From Oscillospiraceae bacterium (GTDB lineage: Bacteria > Bacillota > Clostridia > Oscillospirales > Oscillospiraceae), in contig JAFTUO010000075.1 of assembly GCA_017466215.1 (NCBI GenBank), positions 1-36,688 of the forward strand: DNA of 36,688 bases, read 5' to 3'. Position 1 is the first letter of the stretch, and every line of letters begins with the position of its first letter. The position numbers were made by a program, and so were the translations under genes. Shown piece after piece: positions 25,923 to 33,452 of the stretch. The notes beneath the pieces were generated by a model, which was not told the origin of the DNA, did not search any database, and saw nothing but the letters and a program-made list of their open reading frames with translations.

Positions 25923-25956
25923 TTTCAATAAAACTTCAATCTTCCTCCTGTACAAT
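25923..25956 (+). promoter_or_regulatory. Internal promoter of the VTC operon with matching direct repeats
   Basis: TTTCAAT (25923-25929) and CTTCAAT (25934-25940) have starts 11 nt apart and end 10 nt before a -10-like TACAAT (25951-25956). No good -35 is present, so an activator is likely needed. The layout matches that in front of the response regulator gene (23941-23973), including the shared TTCAATCTT. Confidence 0.65.
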
Positions 25957-25984
25957 GGATCCAGCCGTGTACAGGAGGTTTTTT
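25944..25984 (+). terminator. Composite hairpin: read-through terminator that also masks the VTC ribosome binding site
   Basis: CCTCCTGTACA (25944-25954) and TGTACAGGAGG (25968-25978) form a perfect 11-bp inverted repeat with a 13-nt loop, followed directly by six T residues (25979-25984) and the VTC ATG at 25985. The left arm overlaps the -10 (25951-25956) and the right arm contains the Shine-Dalgarno AGGAGG (25973-25978). RNA arriving from the kinase gene would form the hairpin, whereas RNA started at the internal promoter (about 25963) would lack the left arm. Confidence 0.75.
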
Positions 25985-26728
25985 ATGGCGCTGCAAACCG
26001 TATTCAAGCGATATGAACTGAAATATATGCTGACGCTGGAGCAAAAAAGCAAAGTGCTTGCGGCAATGGCGCCGTATATGAAGCTGGACAAGTACGGCAG
26101 AACTACCATTCGGAATCTCTATTTCGACACGGAAAGCTTTTTGCTGATCCGCCGCTCCATCGAAAAACCGGCCTATAAGGAAAAATTGCGCATTCGCAGT
26201 TATGGCAGGGCAGAGGAAGACAGCCCGGTGTTTGTGGAGCTGAAAAAGAAATACGGACACGTGGTGTATAAGCGCAGAATATCGCTGCCTTACGCTCAGT
26301 CGATGGCGTGGCTCTCGGGCGAAAAGCATCCGGACAAGCACACCCAGATCGCAAACGAAATTGATTACTTCCTCGAGCACTATGCCACGCTGCATCCTAC
26401 CGTTTTTCTCTCCTATGAGCGGGAAGCCTATTATGCGAAAGACGGCAGCGATCTGCGCGTAACCTTTGATGATACCATCCTTTGCAGGCAGGAGGACCTG
26501 TCGCTTGCCTCTGAGGTGTACGGCACGCCGATCCTTCCCAAAGGCAAGGTTTTGATGGAGATCAAATGCAGCGGCGGTATCCCGCTTTGGATGACGCAGG
26601 TTCTGTCAAAGGAAAAAATATATAAAACATCGTTCTCTAAATATGGGACTGCATATCAAACAATGATTTTCCCGCAGACCCACACGATAAACGCACACAA
26701 TATGCTGGAGGTTACTGCAAATGCTTGA
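25985..26728 (+). CDS. VTC-domain polyphosphate polymerase-like protein
   Basis: The start is the ATG at 25985 behind AGGAGG; the upstream in-frame ATG at 25955 lies between the -10 and the start site and is rejected. The 247-residue cytoplasmic protein is of the VTC/triphosphate-tunnel fold. It has the basic and acidic tunnel motifs of the family: FKRYELKY (7-14), IRNLYFDT (42-49), YKEKLRIRSYG (64-74), VELKKK (84-89), YKRR (95-98) and, near the end, LMEIKCSGG. VTC proteins make polyphosphate from ATP. The bacterial members lack the SPX domain and commonly lie beside DUF4956 genes, as here. The gene overlaps the DUF4956 gene by 8 bp. Polymerase activity in bacteria is less documented than in yeast, so treat it as probable. 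Confidence 0.92.
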   Translation: MALQTVFKRYELKYMLTLEQKSKVLAAMAPYMKLDKYGRTTIRNLYFDTESFLLIRRSIEKPAYKEKLRIRSYGRAEEDSPVFVELKKKYGHVVYKRRISLPYAQSMAWLSGEKHPDKHTQIANEIDYFLEHYATLHPTVFLSYEREAYYAKDGSDLRVTFDDTILCRQEDLSLASEVYGTPILPKGKVLMEIKCSGGIPLWMTQVLSKEKIYKTSFSKYGTAYQTMIFPQTHTINAHNMLEVTANA

Positions 26729-27416
26729 TAATTTATTCAGAGGATTATTTGATACGGATCTAACAACGGTGATCAGCGTAACGGATTTTATACTTTGCCT
26801 GGGCTGCTCGCTGGTACTTGGCTTGATTATGGCCTTTGCCTATATGTACCGCACCCGGTATACAAAGAGCTTTGTTGTAACGCTGGCACTTTTGCCTGCG
26901 GTGGTGTGTGTGGTGATCATGCTGGTCAACGGTAATGTGGGCACCGGTGTGGCGGTGGCAGGCGCATTCAGTCTGGTCCGTTTCCGTTCTGTTCCCGGCA
27001 CGGCAAAGGAGATCTGCACATTGTTCCTGGCAATGGGCGCAGGATTGATCGCGGGTATGGGATATCTTGGCTTTGCGGTGCTGTTCACAGCTGTGATGTG
27101 CATTGTGTTCGTCCTTTATAACCGGCTGGACTTTGGCGCAAAGAAGAATGCCGAGACCTATAAGACGCTCACCATTACGATCCCCGAGGATCTGGATTAT
27201 TCCGGTATTTTTGATGATATTTTCTCTGAGTTTACAACGGCGCACGACCTGATCCGTGTGAAGAGTACCAATATGGGAAGTATGTTTAAGCTGACCTATA
27301 ATGTAATGCTGCGCGATGCTTCCCGGGAAAAGGAAATGATCGACCAGATCCGCTGCAGAAACGGCAATCTAGAAATTGCCGTTTCCAAGCAGGAAACGGT
27401 GGGCGCAGAGCTGTAA
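26721..27416 (+). CDS. DUF4956 membrane protein
   Basis: The 231-residue protein has an N-terminal membrane half with about four helices (residues ~20-42, 51-70, 74-92 and 107-135) and the DUF4956 signature FSLVRFRSVPGTAKEI (about 86-101). A C-terminal soluble domain (about 145-231) follows. It overlaps the VTC gene by 8 bp and abuts the next gene as TAATG. DUF4956 proteins are persistent neighbours of VTC-domain genes in Firmicutes; a channel or membrane-anchor role for polyphosphate synthesis or export is inference. Confidence 0.92.
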   Translation: MLDNLFRGLFDTDLTTVISVTDFILCLGCSLVLGLIMAFAYMYRTRYTKSFVVTLALLPAVVCVVIMLVNGNVGTGVAVAGAFSLVRFRSVPGTAKEICTLFLAMGAGLIAGMGYLGFAVLFTAVMCIVFVLYNRLDFGAKKNAETYKTLTITIPEDLDYSGIFDDIFSEFTTAHDLIRVKSTNMGSMFKLTYNVMLRDASREKEMIDQIRCRNGNLEIAVSKQETVGAEL

Positions 27417-27427
27417 TGGGTGGTTAT

Positions 27428-29248
27428 ATGAAGAAAACAGCATTGATCCTTGTTTTTATACTGATACTCAGCTTGCTTTGCGCCTGCGCGCCAAAGGCGC
27501 AGCCCAATGGGGTGCAATCCGGGGAAAGCGGAAGCAGTGGCGGCGATTCCGTCAGCAACGAAGATCCCGTAGAGGTCGATTTTTCAAAAACCGATGCGGA
27601 TATGTTTACCGACCGGGATGCGAAAACGGAGCATGATGCGCTCAAAGCCGTTCAGATCCAGCTCAATGGGACCTCTGCTACCGCCAGCTCCGACAGCGTA
27701 CAGATCAACGGCTCTACCGTCGTTATCAAAGAGGAAGCCACTTATGTGATTTCCGGAAGCCTGGATGACGGTATGCTGGTGGTGGATGCGCCGGATACCG
27801 CAAAGCTGCAGCTGGTTTTTAATGGCGTGAGTATTACGAGCCAGACTTCGGCGGCGTTGTATATCCTGGAAGCGGATAAGGTGTTTTTGACCCTGGCCGA
27901 CGGCACGGCCAATGCGCTGGCCAACGGCGGAAGCTTTACCCCCATCGACGACAATAACATTGACGGAGCGCTGTTCTCCAAGCAGGATCTGACCCTCAAC
28001 GGCGCAGGCGCTTTGACCGTAACATCACCTGCAGGACACGGCATTGTCTGCAAGGATGACCTGGTGTTCACGGGCGGCACGTATGTGGTAAACTGTGCCT
28101 CTCACGGCCTGGACGCCAACGACAGCGTGCGGATTACGGATGCCGACATTACCGTTGACGCCGGCAAGGATGCCATACACGCCGAGAACAGCGATGACGC
28201 GACCCTGGGCTTCATTTATATTTCCGGCGGAAATATCAAAGCTGAGGCCGAAGGCGATGGCATCGCCGCGGGAGCATATATGCAGATCGCAGGCGGCACC
28301 ATAGATCTGCTGGTAGGTGGCGGCAGTGAAAATGGCAGCAAGGAGCATTCCGATAACTTCGGCGGCTTTATGGGTGGCGGCGGACACGGCGGAATGCAGC
28401 CCCGAAGCGCGAGTATAACTGAAAGCAGCAGCAGTATGAAGGGCCTGAAGGCGACAAACAGTCTGCTGATCTCCGGCGGCGAACTGACCATAAACTCCGC
28501 TGACGATTCTGTCCATTCCGATGCTTCGGTGATCATTAACGGCGGCGCGTTTACCATTGCCTCGGGCGACGATGCCATTCACGCAGAAGATACCCTGACC
28601 GTTACCGCAGGGACGATCAATATTTCTGAGTGTTACGAGGGCCTTGAGGCTCTGCATATTGATGTGCAGGGCGGAGATATTAAACTCAAGGCAAGCGATG
28701 ACGGATTGAATGCCGCCGGCGGTACGGATCAAAGCGGTACGACCGGCGGCCGGGACGGTATGTTTGGCGGCGGCAGGCCAGGCGGCAGACCCGGCGGAAT
28801 GGGCGGGATGTCCTCCAATTCCGGCGGCAGCATTAAAGTCTCCGGCGGAACGCTGTATATCAATTCCTCCGGCGACGGTATGGATGCCAACGGCACGCTG
28901 GAAATCTCCGGCGGCTATACCGTAGTTGTTGGCCCGACTCAGGGCGATACGGCAACGCTGGACTATGATATCAGCGCGGTTATTACCGGAGGAACGTTTA
29001 TCGGCACAGGTGCTTCCGGTATGGCGCAGACCTTCAGCGATTCCGGGCAGGGCGTTATTGCCGTAAGTGTGGGCAACCAGGCTGCCGGAACAAAGATCGT
29101 TTTGAAGGATGCAAACGAAAACACCGTTATCGAGTACACGCCAGAGCTGAATTTTGCGGTGGTGATCCTTTCAAGCCCCGAAATGCAAAAGGGCGCGATC
29201 TATTCCATCACCGTGGGGTCTCAATCCGGAGAATTTGAAGCATACTGA
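27428..29248 (+). CDS. Cthe_2159-like beta-helix carbohydrate-binding lipoprotein
   Basis: The chosen start (ATG 27428) gives MKKTALI with a lipoprotein signal peptide (LCAC). The in-frame ATG at 27416, sharing its A with the previous stop, is an alternative adding four residues. The 606-residue exported protein has a low-complexity Gly/Ser spacer and then repeats of the type seen in Cthe_2159/DUF4353 beta-helix proteins (SGSLDDGMLVVDAP, GKDAIHAENSDDATLGFIYISGG, SGDDAIHAEDTLTVTAG). Two Gly-rich disordered loops interrupt it (about nt 28363-28400 and 28740-28815). Members of the family bind acidic polysaccharides with calcium; the repeated D-D-A-I-H turns fit a calcium-binding helix. It is the third gene of the VTC cassette, a place often held by CotH-family proteins elsewhere. 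Confidence 0.88.
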   Translation: MKKTALILVFILILSLLCACAPKAQPNGVQSGESGSSGGDSVSNEDPVEVDFSKTDADMFTDRDAKTEHDALKAVQIQLNGTSATASSDSVQINGSTVVIKEEATYVISGSLDDGMLVVDAPDTAKLQLVFNGVSITSQTSAALYILEADKVFLTLADGTANALANGGSFTPIDDNNIDGALFSKQDLTLNGAGALTVTSPAGHGIVCKDDLVFTGGTYVVNCASHGLDANDSVRITDADITVDAGKDAIHAENSDDATLGFIYISGGNIKAEAEGDGIAAGAYMQIAGGTIDLLVGGGSENGSKEHSDNFGGFMGGGGHGGMQPRSASITESSSSMKGLKATNSLLISGGELTINSADDSVHSDASVIINGGAFTIASGDDAIHAEDTLTVTAGTINISECYEGLEALHIDVQGGDIKLKASDDGLNAAGGTDQSGTTGGRDGMFGGGRPGGRPGGMGGMSSNSGGSIKVSGGTLYINSSGDGMDANGTLEISGGYTVVVGPTQGDTATLDYDISAVITGGTFIGTGASGMAQTFSDSGQGVIAVSVGNQAAGTKIVLKDANENTVIEYTPELNFAVVILSSPEMQKGAIYSITVGSQSGEFEAY

Positions 29249-29252
29249 CGCA

Positions 29253-29295
29253 AAAAGGCGGCAGAGAGAAATATCTCTCTGCCGCTGTCTTTATT
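29253..29295. terminator. Bidirectional terminator between the VTC operon and the serine dehydratase gene
   Basis: A 12-bp perfect stem (GCGGCAGAGAGA / TCTCTCTGCCGC, 29258-29285) has a 4-nt loop. On the minus strand the stem is followed by CTTTTTG, a good tract for the serine dehydratase gene. On the plus strand the tail TGTCTTTATT is weaker but plausible for the VTC operon. Confidence 0.88.
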
Positions 29296-29299
29296 GGCT

Positions 29300-30508
29300 T
29301 TATTTCCGACGGTTGTAGATGCGGGCGAGGCCGCCTTCGCTGGTTTCCCGGAACTGGTGGTGCAGGTGGATGCCGGTGTCGTGCATCGCACGGCAGACCA
29401 TATCGTAGCTGATGTTCCGCGAGCCGGTGAGGAAGTAGCTTAAGTTGCAGGCGTTCATTGCCCGCATAGCGGCTACGGCATTGCGCTCGATGCAGGGGAT
29501 CTGCACCAGGCCGCAGATGGGGTCGCAGGTCAGGCCCAGATGGTGCTCCATCGCCACCTCGGCGGCGTACTCCACTTGATCCAGATCCTGGCCGTACAGC
29601 TCCGCCAGAGCCGCGGCGGCCATAGAGCAGGCTGTGCCGATCTCAGCCTGGCAGCCACATTCTGCGCCGGAAATGGAGGCGTTGCGCTTGGTCAGACTGC
29701 CGATGATGCCGGCGGCGGCCAGGCCGCGGATGATCTGCTCGTCGGTGAAGCCACGGGTGTCCTGGGCATATTTCAGCACCGAGGGCACAACGCCGCAAGC
29801 ACCGCAGGTAGGCGCGGTAACGATGGTACCGTTGTCGGCGTTCTGCTCAGCTACGGCATAGGCGTAGGCTGCGATCTGCTGGAACTCCAGCAGGGCAGGG
29901 TGTTGCTCCTCGGGGATCTGCTCCTTGAGATATTTTGCCTTGCGCTGGACATTCAGTCCGCCGGGCAAAGTACCGGTGGCGCTGAGGCCGTCTTCAATGG
30001 ACTGCTTCATCGTCAGCCAGACGTTCATCAAGAAATCCCAGATTTCTTCACCCTCGTTCAGCTCCACATAGTCGCTGAGCTTGTGGATATAGCGCCATTT
30101 GCAGAAATCGGCGATCTCTGCAAAAGAATTCTCGGGATAAACCTCCGGGGGATCTAAGTGGGGATGGCCGGGGATGCGGATATCGCCGCCGCCGATGGAC
30201 TCTACCCGCAAATATGCGGCATCCTTGCCGTCTTTGACGGCGTAGAAGTCCAGAGTGTTGGGGTGGGAATCTGCCAAGACCTCATCAGAAAACACGATCT
30301 GGGTAGGAATGGGGGAGAACACCTCATTCAGCACCCGGTCCGTGCCGTGGCCAACGCCGGTCTTGCTCAGCGAGCCGTAAAGGATCACGCGGAAGCTGTC
30401 AGCGTTGGGATTTTGCTCTAAAAACAGTCGGGCAGCCCGCTCCGGGCCCATAGTATGGGAGGAGGAAGGGCCTTTGCCGATCTTGTAAATATCGCGGATG
30501 GATTTCAT
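29300..30508 (-). CDS. sdaA: L-serine ammonia-lyase (Fe-S serine dehydratase), single chain
   Basis: The 402-residue enzyme deaminates L-serine to pyruvate and ammonia using a [4Fe-4S] cluster. The N-terminal SDH beta-type domain carries GPSSSHTMGP (13-22). The C-terminal alpha-type domain contains TAPTCGACG (C235, C238), SGAECGCQ (C284, C286) and CDPICGLVQIPC (C328, C332, C339). C284, C328 and C339 are the likely cluster ligands by family comparison. Both domains are in one chain, as in the E. coli SdaA type, but the protein is about 50 residues shorter than that enzyme. GGAGG precedes the ATG, with its own promoter upstream. The gene is monocistronic, ending at the bidirectional hairpin. 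It feeds serine from imported peptides into pyruvate (inference). Confidence 0.94.
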   Translation of the reverse strand: MKSIRDIYKIGKGPSSSHTMGPERAARLFLEQNPNADSFRVILYGSLSKTGVGHGTDRVLNEVFSPIPTQIVFSDEVLADSHPNTLDFYAVKDGKDAAYLRVESIGGGDIRIPGHPHLDPPEVYPENSFAEIADFCKWRYIHKLSDYVELNEGEEIWDFLMNVWLTMKQSIEDGLSATGTLPGGLNVQRKAKYLKEQIPEEQHPALLEFQQIAAYAYAVAEQNADNGTIVTAPTCGACGVVPSVLKYAQDTRGFTDEQIIRGLAAAGIIGSLTKRNASISGAECGCQAEIGTACSMAAAALAELYGQDLDQVEYAAEVAMEHHLGLTCDPICGLVQIPCIERNAVAAMRAMNACNLSYFLTGSRNISYDMVCRAMHDTGIHLHHQFRETSEGGLARIYNRRK

Positions 30509-30542
30509 CGGGAAAACCTCCGTTTCCTTTGTTTCTGAAAAA

Positions 30543-30571
30543 AGTATACCAAATTATTCGGATATTCGCAA
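30543..30571 (-). promoter_or_regulatory. Promoter of the serine dehydratase gene
   Basis: On the minus strand, TTGCGA (30566-30571) and TATACT (30543-30548) are separated by 17 bp, upstream of a GGAGG. It begins immediately after the stop codon of the small minus-strand gene at 30575-30736. Confidence 0.82.
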
Positions 30572-30574
30572 CAG

Positions 30575-30736
30575 TTATTTCGCACTTCCTTCCTGCAAAG
30601 CCTCCAGGCTCAGTTCTCCAGCCAGTTTGAAAAGGGCGTCGCTGAGCACCTGCTCCAGAGGTTTCCCGGCGGAAAGGGCGATACGCGTATAAAAAAGAGC
30701 CACGCTGGGCTCTAAGGAAAGAGTGATTCTCGTCAT
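30575..30736 (-). CDS. Small 53-residue hypothetical protein
   Basis: An open frame of 53 codons reads from ATG (30734-30736 complement) to TAA. A strong GGGAGGC Shine-Dalgarno lies 7 bases upstream on the minus strand (about 30744-30749). The product begins MTRITLSLEPSVALFYTRIA and continues with an amphipathic, Leu/Ala-rich helical half (LEQVLSDALFKLAGELSLEA). A short beta strand followed by two helices is the layout of a ribbon-helix-helix-like protein, which would make it a small DNA-binding or antitoxin-like protein; no toxin partner is adjacent, so this is tentative. It is divergent from proS and lies just upstream of the serine dehydratase promoter. Confidence 0.7.
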   Translation of the reverse strand: MTRITLSLEPSVALFYTRIALSAGKPLEQVLSDALFKLAGELSLEALQEGSAK

Positions 30737-30794
30737 GGGGCAGCCTCCCGGGGTAGAAAATCTTATTTCATCCTATGCAGGCGCTTGACATTGG

Positions 30795-30803
30795 TGCTAT
30801 AAT
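30795..30803 (+). promoter_or_regulatory. Likely extended -10 promoter of proS
   Basis: TGCTATAAT (30795-30803) is a perfect extended -10, 41 bases before the proS start. A consensus TTGACA at 30785-30790 lies only 7 nt before TATAAT, or 14 nt before TATAGT (30805-30810), so neither pairing has normal spacing and the exact promoter is uncertain. No T-box leader fits in the short distance to the start codon. Confidence 0.5.
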
Positions 30804-30843
30804 ATATAGTAACGAATTTGGATGAAGAGAGGTAACATTCATC

Positions 30844-32280
30844 ATGGCAAAAGATAAAAAGGTTGAACAGATCACCGATATGGAGGTAGACTTTGCCCAA
30901 TGGTTTACCGACGTGTGCAAAAAGGCACAGCTGATCGACTATTCTTCCATTAAGGGCGTGTTTATCTACCGTCCCTATGGCTACGCTATTTGGGAGAATA
31001 TCCAGCGCATTATGGACGCCGAGTTTAAGAAGGTGGGCGTTGAAAATGTCTATATGCCTCTGCTGATCCCCGAAAGCCTGCTGCAGAAGGAAAAGGATCA
31101 CGTGGAAGGCTTTGCTCCTGAGTGTGCCTGGGTTACCATGGGCGGCGGTGAGAATTTGGAGGAGCGCTACGCCATCCGTCCCACCTCTGAGACCCTGTTC
31201 TGCGAGCATTTTGCCAATGTGCTGCAGTCTCACAGAGACCTGCCGATGAAGTATAACCAGTGGTGCAGCGTTCTGCGCTGGGAGAAGACCTCCCGTCCGT
31301 TCCTGCGGCACAGAGAGTTCCTGTGGCAGGAGGGCCATACCATCCACGCCACGGCGGAAGAAGCCAAGGAATTCACTGAGACGATGCTGAATGTCTACGC
31401 CGACTTCTGCGAGAATGTGCTGGCGATGCCCGTTACCCGCGGCCAGAAGACCGAGAAGGAAAAGTTCAACGGTGCTGAGGCTACCTACACCATCGAGTGT
31501 ATGATGCACGACCGCAAGGCGTTGCAGGCCGGTACATCCCACTATTTCGGCGACGGCTTTGCCAAGGCTTTTGAGATCGAATTTACCGACAAGAACAACC
31601 AGAAGACCAATCCCCACGAGACCTCCTGGGGCGTGTCCACCCGTCTGATTGGTGGTATCATTATGACCCACGGCGATAACAACGGTCTGGTGCTGCCTCC
31701 CAAGGTTGCTCCCACGCAGGTGGTCATCCTGCCCGTGGCGCAGCATAAACCCGGCGTTCTGGAAGCTGCAAACGAGCTGAAGACCCGGCTGCAAAATGCC
31801 GGCTTCCGTGTAAAGCTGGACGACAGCGACAATTCTATGGGCTGGAAGTGCGCTGAGTACGAGATGAAGGGCGTGCCCCTGCGCGTGGAATACGGTCCCC
31901 GTGATCTGGAAAACGGAGAGTGCGTGCTGGTGCGCCGTACCGACCGGGAGAAGATCGTTACCAAGCTGGAAGATCTGGAAACTGCTGTTGCCCAGCAGCT
32001 GCAGGCTGTCCACGACGGTATGTACGCCAAGGCCAAGAAGAATCTGGAAGATCACATCTACGAGGCTCACTCTGTGGAGGAGGCCAAGGAGCTGCAGGAA
32101 GCCAACGGCGGCTTCATCAAGACCATGTGGTGCGGCGAGCTGGATTGCGAGCTGAAGATGAAGGAAGTTGCGGGAATGTCCTCTCGCTGCATCCCCTTTA
32201 AGCAGGAGCATTTGGGCGACACCTGCGCCTGCTGCGGCAAGCCTGCCGACAAGATGATCTACTGGGGCGTCGCATACTAA
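30844..32280 (+). CDS. proS: Prolyl-tRNA synthetase, short (archaeal/eukaryotic-like) form
   Basis: The 478-residue class II aminoacyl-tRNA synthetase charges tRNA-Pro. It has motif 1 region [14 protein letters not shown], motif 2 ([23 protein letters not shown]) seen as [12 protein letters not shown], and motif 3 ([16 protein letters not shown]) seen as [14 protein letters not shown]. The anticodon-binding domain (about 290-395) is followed by a C-terminal domain with [18 protein letters not shown], ending in Tyr as in the short ProRS class. The bacterial-type editing insertion is absent, which explains the short length. GAGAGG lies about 11 bases before the ATG. A single-gene unit with a terminator right after it. 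Confidence 0.97.
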   Translation: MAKDKKVEQITDMEVDFAQWFTDVCKKAQLIDYSSIKGVFIYRPYGYAIWENIQRIMDAEFKKVGVENVYMPLLIPESLLQKEKDHVEGFAPECAWVTMGGGENLEERYAIRPTSETLFCEHFANVLQSHRDLPMKYNQWCSVLRWEKTSRPFLRHREFLWQEGHTIHATAEEAKEFTETMLNVYADFCENVLAMPVTRGQKTEKEKFNGAEATYTIECMMHDRKALQAGTSHYFGDGFAKAFEIEFTDKNNQKTNPHETSWGVSTRLIGGIIMTHGDNNGLVLPPKVAPTQVVILPVAQHKPGVLEAANELKTRLQNAGFRVKLDDSDNSMGWKCAEYEMKGVPLRVEYGPRDLENGECVLVRRTDREKIVTKLEDLETAVAQQLQAVHDGMYAKAKKNLEDHIYEAHSVEEAKELQEANGGFIKTMWCGELDCELKMKEVAGMSSRCIPFKQEHLGDTCACCGKPADKMIYWGVAY

Positions 32281-32292
32281 TCTAAAAATAAG

Positions 32293-32330
32293 AAACCCGA
32301 GGTGTATTAACCTCGGGTTTTTGTTATTTT
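32293..32330. terminator. Bidirectional terminator between proS and the cysteine desulfurase gene
   Basis: An 11-bp perfect stem (AAACCCGAGGT / ACCTCGGGTTT, 32293-32320) with a 6-nt loop is followed by TTGTTATTTT on the plus strand and preceded by A-rich sequence. It can serve the convergent mnmE/desulfurase operon as well. Confidence 0.9.
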
Positions 32331-33448
32331 CGGGGGATGAGTTCGTTTTCAATGACGCTTGCCAGCACATCCAATTCTTCCTGCGTGGTATCTCGACAAA
32401 AGGAAATTCGGAACGAGCCGTCCATCACTTCCGGGGGAAGATTCATCGCTTCCAGTGTGTGGCTGCGGTGGCCCTTGGCGCAGGCAGAGCCGGCGGATAC
32501 GCAGATGCCGTGATCTTGCAGGATGTTGATGGAATTTTGGGTGGGCAGTCCTGGGATGGACAGAGAAAGAATGTGGGGCGCTTCGTGGGCGCCGTTGATC
32601 ACGATGCCGTTCAGCTGGGATAATTTCTCCACAAGTGCCTGCTTCAGCGCATTTTCACGCTGCAAATCTGCCTGCAAAGTGGCATTTACAGCGGTGGCTG
32701 CGGCGCAGAAGCCGAAGATGGCTGGAGTGGCTTCCGTACCGCTGCGGTAGCCGTTTTCCTGACCGCCGCCCAACAGCAGGGGAGGAAAGGATCTCAGCCT
32801 GGGGCTGATATACAGCGCACCGGCGCCCTTGGGGCCGTGGATCTTGTGGGAAGAAATGCTGATGAGATCCGCGCCCAGCGTCTTAGCGCTGAAGGGAACC
32901 TTCAGAAAGCCCTGCACCGCATCGGTGTGGAAGATGGCGTTGGGGCTCAAGCGGTGGGTCAGCTTCGCCATCTGGGCGATGGGCATCACCGAGCCAACTT
33001 CGTTGTTGACCATCATAATGGAGACCAGAATGGTGTCCTGCCGCAAGGCGGCTTTCAGATCATCGACGGTAATGCGGCCCAGATTGTCCGGCTGCAGATA
33101 GGTTACATCAAACCCCTGAGCCTGCAGGTCTTTCATACAGTTTAAGATTGCGGGATGCTCAATGGCGGTGGTAACGATGTGCTTGCCACGCTTGCCCAGT
33201 CGCTTCACCGTGCCGTAGATCGCCCAATTGTCGGCTTCTGTACCGCCGGAGGTGAAGAACAGCCGGTCGGTTTCCGCGCCCATCACGGCGGCTAACTGCT
33301 GTCTGGCGCTGCGAAGCTCCCGGGCGGTGTCGCTACCGAAGCCATACAGCGCACTGGGATTGCCCCAGCCTGTCGTCAGGGCTTTTGTCATCGCCTCCAC
33401 GGCATCCTCGCAAGGCTTGGTGGTGGCGGAATTGTCAAGATAGATCAT
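32324..33448 (-). CDS. Cysteine desulfurase (NifS/IscS family)
   Basis: The 374-residue PLP enzyme takes sulfur from cysteine as an enzyme-bound persulfide. It shows the N-terminal YLDNSATTKP, the PLP-stacking H98 (AIEHPA), D176 in FHTDAVQG, the PLP lysine K202 (SSHKIHGPKG) and the catalytic Cys323 in SAGSACAKG. The active-site loop resembles group I (IscS/NifS). The gene starts 4 bases after the mnmE stop, and its AGGAAAG ribosome binding site lies within the end of mnmE. No iscU is adjacent. Pairing with MnmE suggests a role in sulfur supply for wobble-uridine tRNA modification (inference). Confidence 0.94.
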   Translation of the reverse strand: MIYLDNSATTKPCEDAVEAMTKALTTGWGNPSALYGFGSDTARELRSARQQLAAVMGAETDRLFFTSGGTEADNWAIYGTVKRLGKRGKHIVTTAIEHPAILNCMKDLQAQGFDVTYLQPDNLGRITVDDLKAALRQDTILVSIMMVNNEVGSVMPIAQMAKLTHRLSPNAIFHTDAVQGFLKVPFSAKTLGADLISISSHKIHGPKGAGALYISPRLRSFPPLLLGGGQENGYRSGTEATPAIFGFCAAATAVNATLQADLQRENALKQALVEKLSQLNGIVINGAHEAPHILSLSIPGLPTQNSINILQDHGICVSAGSACAKGHRSHTLEAMNLPPEVMDGSFRISFCRDTTQEELDVLASVIENELIPRK

Positions 33449-33452
33449 AATT

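Noticed and set aside
30785..30813. Consensus TTGACA with TATAGT or TATATA as the proS promoter
   Set aside because: The spacings (14 or 12 bp) are too short; the extended -10 at 30795-30803 is preferred, though uncertain.
30737..30843. T-box riboswitch in front of prolyl-tRNA synthetase
   Set aside because: The leader is only about 35-40 bases from the predicted start site, too short for a T-box, and no specifier or T-box sequence is visible.
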